Shown in pieces: positions 5,683 to 10,179 of a stretch of 10,179 bases of DNA. Every line of letters begins with the position of its first letter. Within the stretch, counting starts at the first letter, position 1. The DNA comes from an uncultured Prevotella sp. (GTDB taxonomy: Bacteria; Bacteroidota; Bacteroidia; Bacteroidales; Bacteroidaceae), in NCBI GenBank assembly GCA_937877685.1, contig CALFGU010000158.1, positions 1 to 10,179 on the forward strand. Direction: 5' to 3'. The notes under the pieces are model-generated. The model had not been told where the DNA came from. It searched no databases and saw only the letters and a program-made list of their open reading frames with translations. A program made the position numbers and the translations under genes.

Positions 5683-6702
5683 TTAGTTTGCCGACATGAA
5701 GTTTTCGAGGAAGCGAGTGTCGTTTTCAGAGAAGAGGCGGAGGTCTTTTACCTGATACTTCAAGTTCGTAATGCGCTCTACGCCCATACCGAAGGCATAA
5801 CCCTTATACTTCTTGCTATCAATGCCATTTGCTTCGAGCACATTGGGGTCTACCATACCGCAACCGAGGATTTCTACCCAACCCGTGTGCTTACAGAATC
5901 CGCATCCTGTGCCGCCACAAATGTTACATGAGATGTCCATTTCAGCCGAGGGTTCGGTGAAGGGGAAGTATGAGGGACGGAGGCGGATCTTGGTGTCGGC
6001 ACCAAACATTTCGCGCGCGAAGGTGAGGAGCACCTGCTTGAGGTCGGTGAACGATACGTCTTCGTCGATGTAAAGACCTTCTACCTGGTGGAAGAAGCAG
6101 TGTGCACGCGCTGAGATGGCTTCGTTACGATACACACGTCCAGGGCAAATCACGCGGATGGGAGGTTCGCTTTGCTCCATCACGCGGCTCTGTACGGAAC
6201 TGGTGTGCGTACGGAGAATGATGTCGGGGCGTGCTTCGATGAAGAAGGTGTCCTGCATGTCGCGTGCGGGGTGGTCTTCGGCAAAGTTCATCGATGAGAA
6301 CACGTGCCAATCGTCCTCCACCTCGGGGCCATCGGCAAGAGCAAAGCCCATACGAGCGAAGATGTCGATAATCTCGTTCTTCACGATAGAGAGGGGATGA
6401 CGTGTGCCCAGTTCTACGGGATAGGCCGTACGGGTGAGATCCATCTCGGCAACACCGCTATCATTGGTCTCGAAAGCCTCTTTCAGCTCGGCGATACGCT
6501 CTGTTGCGCGTGTCTTGAGCGCATTGAGCTGCATGCCCACCTCCTTCTTCTGCTCGGCAGGCACGTTACGGAAGTCGGCCATCAGGTCATTGATAGCTCC
6601 CTTCTTGCTGAGGTATTTGATGCGCAGTGCTTCGAGCTCCTCTGCGCTATTTGCGGTGAGGCCCTCCACCTCAGCCATCAGTGCTTGTATCTTGCTTATC
6701 AT
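5683..6702 (-). CDS. pheS: Phenylalanyl-tRNA synthetase alpha subunit
   Basis: PheS is the catalytic subunit of the cytoplasmic alpha2-beta2 enzyme that charges tRNA-Phe. The 339-residue product fits bacterial PheS. Residues 1-85 are the charged helical arm that contacts tRNA. The class II core follows: GTRHPLS near 99, THTSSVQSR (165-173), motif 2 with RVYRNE (189-194) and FHQVEG (204-209), PFTEPSAE (247-254) and motif 3 GMGVERITNLKY (305-316). A four-cysteine cluster, Cys259-X2-Cys262-X4-Cys267-X2-Cys270, precedes GWVEILGCGMV; this zinc-ribbon-like insertion occurs in many PheS proteins. I start at the ATG at 6702 (MISKIQALMAEVEG), because the in-frame ATG at 6738 lies upstream of the promoter's likely start site. 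The beta-subunit gene pheT is not adjacent. Confidence 0.97.
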   Translation of the reverse strand: MISKIQALMAEVEGLTANSAEELEALRIKYLSKKGAINDLMADFRNVPAEQKKEVGMQLNALKTRATERIAELKEAFETNDSGVAEMDLTRTAYPVELGTRHPLSIVKNEIIDIFARMGFALADGPEVEDDWHVFSSMNFAEDHPARDMQDTFFIEARPDIILRTHTSSVQSRVMEQSEPPIRVICPGRVYRNEAISARAHCFFHQVEGLYIDEDVSFTDLKQVLLTFAREMFGADTKIRLRPSYFPFTEPSAEMDISCNICGGTGCGFCKHTGWVEILGCGMVDPNVLEANGIDSKKYKGYAFGMGVERITNLKYQVKDLRLFSENDTRFLENFMSAN

Positions 6703-6735
6703 AATGATATTATATGTTTCTCTCCAAATAAGTTG

Positions 6736-6767
6736 CAAAGATAGTGTAAGGCGAGCGAAATGCCAAA
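6736..6767 (-). promoter_or_regulatory. Full Bacteroidales-type promoter for pheS
   Basis: On the minus strand TTTG (6764-6767) and TATCTTTG (6736-6743) are separated by exactly 20 bp, matching the TTTG-N19-21-TAnnTTTG consensus of the Bacteroidetes primary sigma factor. Transcription would start near 6729, leaving a leader of about 27 nt before the pheS ATG at 6702. This is the best promoter in the window and one reason for assigning the phylum. Confidence 0.85.
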
Positions 6768-6829
6768 TTTATTTAACCATTTCCATTGACATGGCATGAT
6801 AGCATTGACTACAGCATACAATAAATAAC

Positions 6830-6865
6830 AGATTCCCCTTTACAATTAACTGCAAAGGGGAATCT
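6830..6865 (-). terminator. Terminator after the susB-like gene
   Basis: A perfect 12-bp stem (6830-6841 with 6854-6865, core CCCCTTT/AAAGGGG) encloses a 12-nt loop, 17 bp beyond the GH97 stop codon. In the minus direction it is followed by TGTTATTTATTG, a moderately T-rich tail. It probably ends the starch-enzyme transcript before the pheS promoter. Confidence 0.8.
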
Positions 6866-6882
6866 TGATAAAACAATCAATA

Positions 6883-9081
6883 TCAATTGAAACTGATGGC
6901 GAAGCCGCCACCGCGAGCCATGTCGAGGGTGAGAACATCGGCAGAGGTTACCTGCTTCTTGGTAATGGTATAGGCTTGCGGATTGGTGGCATAGTCGGCA
7001 TCGGGAGCATCGGCATAGATGGTGGCCTCGTAGGTGCGGCCCTCATCAAGGAAGCTGAGGGGGAACTCCACGGTGCGCTTCTGCTCATCGGTGACGCCAC
7101 CCACAAACCATTGTCCGCTCTCCTTAGCTTGACGAGCAATCACGAGATAGTCGCCCGGCTCGGCCAACAGATATTCCGTACGCTGCCAATCAACAGCGAC
7201 ATCCTTGATGAACTGGAAGGCATCCATGCGCTTCTCATAGTGCTCGGGGAAGTCGGCTGCCATCTGCAGGGGCGAGTAGAGGGTGACATAGAGTGCCAGC
7301 TGATTGGTAAGGGTAGAGTTCACCTTAGAGTTATTGTTACCGCCTGTGACGGGGCCGAGGTCCATCTCGAAGATACCGGGCGTGTAGTCCATGGGGCCAC
7401 CATTGAGACGGGTGAAGGGCAGGATAGTCACGAGGTTGGGCTTTGAACCACCAAACGACTGGTACTCGGTGCCACGGGCACTCTCGTTGCCGATAAGGTT
7501 GGGATAGGTGCGGCACAGACCTGTGGGGCGCACCGCCTCGTGGGCATTGACACAGATGTGATGCTTGGCAGCCTCGGTCACGGCATAGAGGTAGTGGTTG
7601 ACCATCCACTGCCCGTAGTGGTACTCACCACGAGGGATGATGTCGCCCACGTAGCCGCTCTTCACAGAGGTGTAGCCGTAGCGGTTCATCAGTTCATAGG
7701 CCTCCTTCATGTGACGCTCATAGTTGCGCACCGATGAGGAGGTCTCGTGGTGCATCATGAGGCGCACGCCTTTGCTCTGGGCATAGGCGTTGAGTGCCTT
7801 GATGTCGAAGTCGGGGTAGGGGGTGACGAAGTCGAACACATAGTCCTTGGAGTTGCCGGCCCAGTCTTCCCAACCTTCGTTCCAGCCCTCCACGAGCACT
7901 TGGTCGAAGCCATGCTCGGCGGCGAAGTCGATGTAGCGGCGCACGTTCTCATTGGTGGCTCCGTGGCGTCCGTTGCGTGAGGCGTTGGCATAGTCGGTCT
8001 GACCCAGCTTCACGGTGGGGTAGTCGTCGGTATAGGCCCAGGTGCCCTTGCCCGAGATCATGTACCACCATACGCCCACATACTTGACGGGCTTGATCCA
8101 CGATACATCGTCGTAGGCGCAAGGCTCGTTGAGGTTGAGCACGAGGCGTGAGGCAAGCAGCTTGCGGGCATCGTCGGTAACCTGTATGGTGCGCCAGGGG
8201 GTGTGGCAAGGAGTCTGCATGTAACCCTTCCAGCCCGTAGCGTCGGGGGTGAGGTGCGACACGAAGGTATTGGTCACGGGGTTGAGCTCGAGATGCATAC
8301 AGGGATAGTCCACGAGAGCTGCTTCATGCAGATTGATGTAGAGGCCCTCGTCGGTCTTCATCTGTAGGGAGGTCTGCACACCCGTCATCGAGAAGGGTGT
8401 CTGCGATGAGTTGGGCGTGATGGCCTTGGTCATCAATGAAGCAATCTCAGACAGGCGAGACTCTACATAGTCATACTCTTGCGTATCATAATCACCAGGA
8501 ATCCACAATGCATGATGGTCACCCGTCATAGCAAATTCCGTCAGCTCTTCTTTGATGACAAAATAGGCAAGGCCACGTTGCTTGGGGAACTCGTAACGAA
8601 ATCCTAAGCCATCATCATAGAGACGGAAACGGATGTTCATCAAATAACCTGTTCCTTCTTGCTCCAAAGCGACAAGCAATTCGTTATAATGATTACGGAT
8701 AGCCGACTCCTCTCCCCATACAGGATTCCAAGTTTCATCAAACGTAGATGTCTTAACATCTTTAATCAAGAAACCCTTATTCAAGGGACATACCGAATTG
8801 GCATCACCAGCTTCAGCATCATCGGTCCAGAACTCCTTCTTGCGAGTATCGCCACGAAGTGCAAAACCCATGGCACTAGGTTTGATGGCATTCTTATCAC
8901 CAAAGTACAAATCATAAACAGGCACACCACCCTCATCGGTCAAGCCAAACGACAAGGTAAGGTTACCATCGGGCGAAGTGAGTGTTTGCTTGTTTGTACA
9001 AACTTTCTGTGTCTCGGTACTGGTACATCCCATTAGTGCAACGAGAGAAGCGACCAGTAGTGTCGTGCAAATGTGTCTCAT
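6883..9081 (-). CDS. susB: GH97 alpha-glucosidase lipoprotein, SusB-like
   Basis: SusB-type enzymes release glucose from the non-reducing end of maltooligosaccharides with inversion, in the periplasm. The 732 residues begin with a lipoprotein signal peptide: hydrophobic residues 6-17, then lipobox LMGC with Cys19. The next residues (TSTET) lack the acidic surface-export signal of Bacteroidetes, which fits a periplasm-facing location. An N-terminal beta-sandwich leads to the catalytic barrel from about residue 330. Acidic residues equivalent to B. thetaiotaomicron SusB Glu391, 439, 508 and 532 are present at +7: Glu398 (VEGW), Glu446 (HHETS), Glu515 (AHEAVRPT) and general acid Glu539 (ARGTEYQ). 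Glu508/Glu439 base equivalents mark the inverting subgroup. A C-terminal beta domain starts near 640. The gene lies 18 bp after the susA-like gene. G+C falls from about 60% to about 45% upstream of roughly base 8430, towards the 5' end of the gene. Confidence 0.93.
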   Translation of the reverse strand: MRHICTTLLVASLVALMGCTSTETQKVCTNKQTLTSPDGNLTLSFGLTDEGGVPVYDLYFGDKNAIKPSAMGFALRGDTRKKEFWTDDAEAGDANSVCPLNKGFLIKDVKTSTFDETWNPVWGEESAIRNHYNELLVALEQEGTGYLMNIRFRLYDDGLGFRYEFPKQRGLAYFVIKEELTEFAMTGDHHALWIPGDYDTQEYDYVESRLSEIASLMTKAITPNSSQTPFSMTGVQTSLQMKTDEGLYINLHEAALVDYPCMHLELNPVTNTFVSHLTPDATGWKGYMQTPCHTPWRTIQVTDDARKLLASRLVLNLNEPCAYDDVSWIKPVKYVGVWWYMISGKGTWAYTDDYPTVKLGQTDYANASRNGRHGATNENVRRYIDFAAEHGFDQVLVEGWNEGWEDWAGNSKDYVFDFVTPYPDFDIKALNAYAQSKGVRLMMHHETSSSVRNYERHMKEAYELMNRYGYTSVKSGYVGDIIPRGEYHYGQWMVNHYLYAVTEAAKHHICVNAHEAVRPTGLCRTYPNLIGNESARGTEYQSFGGSKPNLVTILPFTRLNGGPMDYTPGIFEMDLGPVTGGNNNSKVNSTLTNQLALYVTLYSPLQMAADFPEHYEKRMDAFQFIKDVAVDWQRTEYLLAEPGDYLVIARQAKESGQWFVGGVTDEQKRTVEFPLSFLDEGRTYEATIYADAPDADYATNPQAYTITKKQVTSADVLTLDMARGGGFAISFN

Positions 9082-9099
9082 AGTTGTATGTTATGTGAT

Positions 9100-10179
9100 T
9101 TATTTCTTACTAAACTCAACCACCAATGCCTGCTCGGGAGCTACTACGGTGTCGTCGGAGAGGGTGACAGTCTCGCCCGTGATGACATTACGCCCAGCAG
9201 AGAGGCCTTCGGTAATCTCTGCATAGTAGCTCCAGGGGAGGTGCTTGGGCTCTTGTGAGTTGTTGATATAGACAAAGACTACATCATCGTCGTCGTAACG
9301 GAAGTAACCATAGGTATTATCTCTCGTCATGAAGTGAAGGGTCTTGCCATGGTGGATAACCTCCTTGGTCTTACGCCACTGGAAGAGAGTGCGCGAGTAG
9401 TCATACAACTCGGCAGCCTGTGCATGCTGGGCACGACCTTCGGCAGTGAAGAGGTTGACCTTGTCGCCCTCCCATCCACCGGGGAAGTCAACGCGCAAGC
9501 CACCATGACCCTGGCTGAGGTCTTTGGAGACAAACATCATCTCATCACCCACGAACACCTGAGGCAGGCCACGCATAGTAGCCATCATGGTGAGAGCAAG
9601 CTTCGCCTTATTGGGGTTGCGCCCTACGACGTCGCCGAGGCGGTCGGTGTCATGGTTACCTGCAAATATCATCATATTGGAGAGGTCATGGTAGAGGAAG
9701 TCGTGCGACAAGCAGTCGTATACACGAGTCATACCCTGTCCCCAACCGGGATTACTCTCTGAAAGTCCAGCACGCATGGCATCGTGGAGGGGGAAGTCCA
9801 TGATGGCAGGCAAGTGGGAGTTGAAGCCATCCTTGTTGGCATTGCCTCCCTGCCAGTAGGCGAGCTGAGGAACAGAAGAGGTCCAACACTCACCTACGAT
9901 ATTGAACTGCGGATACTCTTTCATCACGGCCTCACACCAACGACTCATGGGCACCTTCTCATTATATGGATAGGTGTCAACACGGAAGCCATCGAGGTCG
10001 GCATACTCAATCCACCAGATGGCCCATTGGATGAAGTAGCGCAGGGTGTACTCATTGTCGAGGTTCATGTCGACCATAGAGGGGACAAACCAGCCGCTCT
10101 CCTGGATGTAGAGGTCCTTGCTCGAGGCATTGGGGTCCATGTTGGTAGAGAAGCAGATGTTGGTGCCCGTGTAGGTATC
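9100..10179 (-). CDS. susA: Neopullulanase/cyclomaltodextrinase-type GH13 enzyme, SusA-like (5' part missing)
   Basis: The frame is open to the right edge and ends at 9100-9102, leaving 359 residues of the C-terminal part; start and signal peptide are outside. GH13 motifs are complete from region II onward. Counted from the first visible codon, the nucleophile is Asp68 in DGFRVDTYPY, the general acid is Glu97 in IVGECW, and the transition-state stabiliser is Asp177 in FAGNHDTDR. The stretch AYWQGGNANKDGFNSHLP and the PQVFVGDEM strand resemble Bacteroides SusA and related neopullulanases rather than SusG. A C-terminal beta-domain follows from about residue 270, rich in acidic residues (YDDDDVVFVYINN). 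The enzyme should cut alpha-1,4 bonds in imported maltodextrins in the periplasm and feed the GH97 enzyme encoded 18 bp downstream on the same transcript. Confidence 0.88.
   Translation of the reverse strand, partial: DTYTGTNICFSTNMDPNASSKDLYIQESGWFVPSMVDMNLDNEYTLRYFIQWAIWWIEYADLDGFRVDTYPYNEKVPMSRWCEAVMKEYPQFNIVGECWTSSVPQLAYWQGGNANKDGFNSHLPAIMDFPLHDAMRAGLSESNPGWGQGMTRVYDCLSHDFLYHDLSNMMIFAGNHDTDRLGDVVGRNPNKAKLALTMMATMRGLPQVFVGDEMMFVSKDLSQGHGGLRVDFPGGWEGDKVNLFTAEGRAQHAQAAELYDYSRTLFQWRKTKEVIHHGKTLHFMTRDNTYGYFRYDDDDVVFVYINNSQEPKHLPWSYYAEITEGLSAGRNVITGETVTLSDDTVVAPEQALVVEFSKK

Noticed and set aside
6865..7446. 193-residue plus-strand open frame opposite the 3' end of the GH97 gene
   Set aside because: Antisense shadow of the conserved GH97 C-terminal region; its start overlaps the terminator and it has no domain signal.

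Overview
The window reads as a Bacteroidota chromosome, most likely order Bacteroidales (a Prevotella- or Bacteroides-like organism; the genus cannot be fixed from this sequence). Three things support this. The protein sequences are of Bacteroidales type (TrmD, PheS, SusA- and SusB-like starch enzymes). Gene starts lack clear Shine-Dalgarno sequences. Several genes are preceded by the Bacteroidales -7 promoter element TAnnTTTG, and the one before pheS has a complete -33 TTTG at 20 bp spacing.

Layout, left to right. (1) The last 38 codons of a winged-helix-type regulator on the plus strand are followed by about 400 bp without a gene. This gap holds a terminator-like hairpin and a 208-bp element bounded by 28-bp imperfect inverted repeats. 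(2) A minus-strand group reads trmD, then a small AT-rich orphan gene, then a low-molecular-weight protein tyrosine phosphatase. (3) Divergent from trmD are ligA (NAD-dependent DNA ligase) and dapA (lysine/diaminopimelate synthesis) on the plus strand. (4) A strong bidirectional terminator separates dapA from convergent pheS on the minus strand. (5) The right third, on the minus strand, holds the 3' two-thirds or so of a SusA-type neopullulanase and a complete SusB-type GH97 alpha-glucosidase lipoprotein, 18 bp apart, followed by a terminator. These two enzymes would finish maltooligosaccharide breakdown in the periplasm. The SusC/SusD uptake genes, if present, lie beyond the right edge.

Most genes are ordinary housekeeping or starch-utilisation genes. 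The unexplained structure is between them. Short tandem repeats with an exact 9-bp period start 10-11 bp after the stop codons of ligA and of dapA, with different sequences at the two sites. An 8-bp-period array runs up to the base before the dapA start codon, and a weaker 8-bp repeat lies ahead of ligA. The dapA leader also has two upstream segments that can each pair with the same array unit. In addition, the orphan gene next to trmD is far more AT-rich than its neighbours, and susB shows a step in base composition about 650 bp from its 5' end. No CRISPR array, transposase, rRNA or tRNA gene was seen, and no clearly new defence or mobile system is visible.
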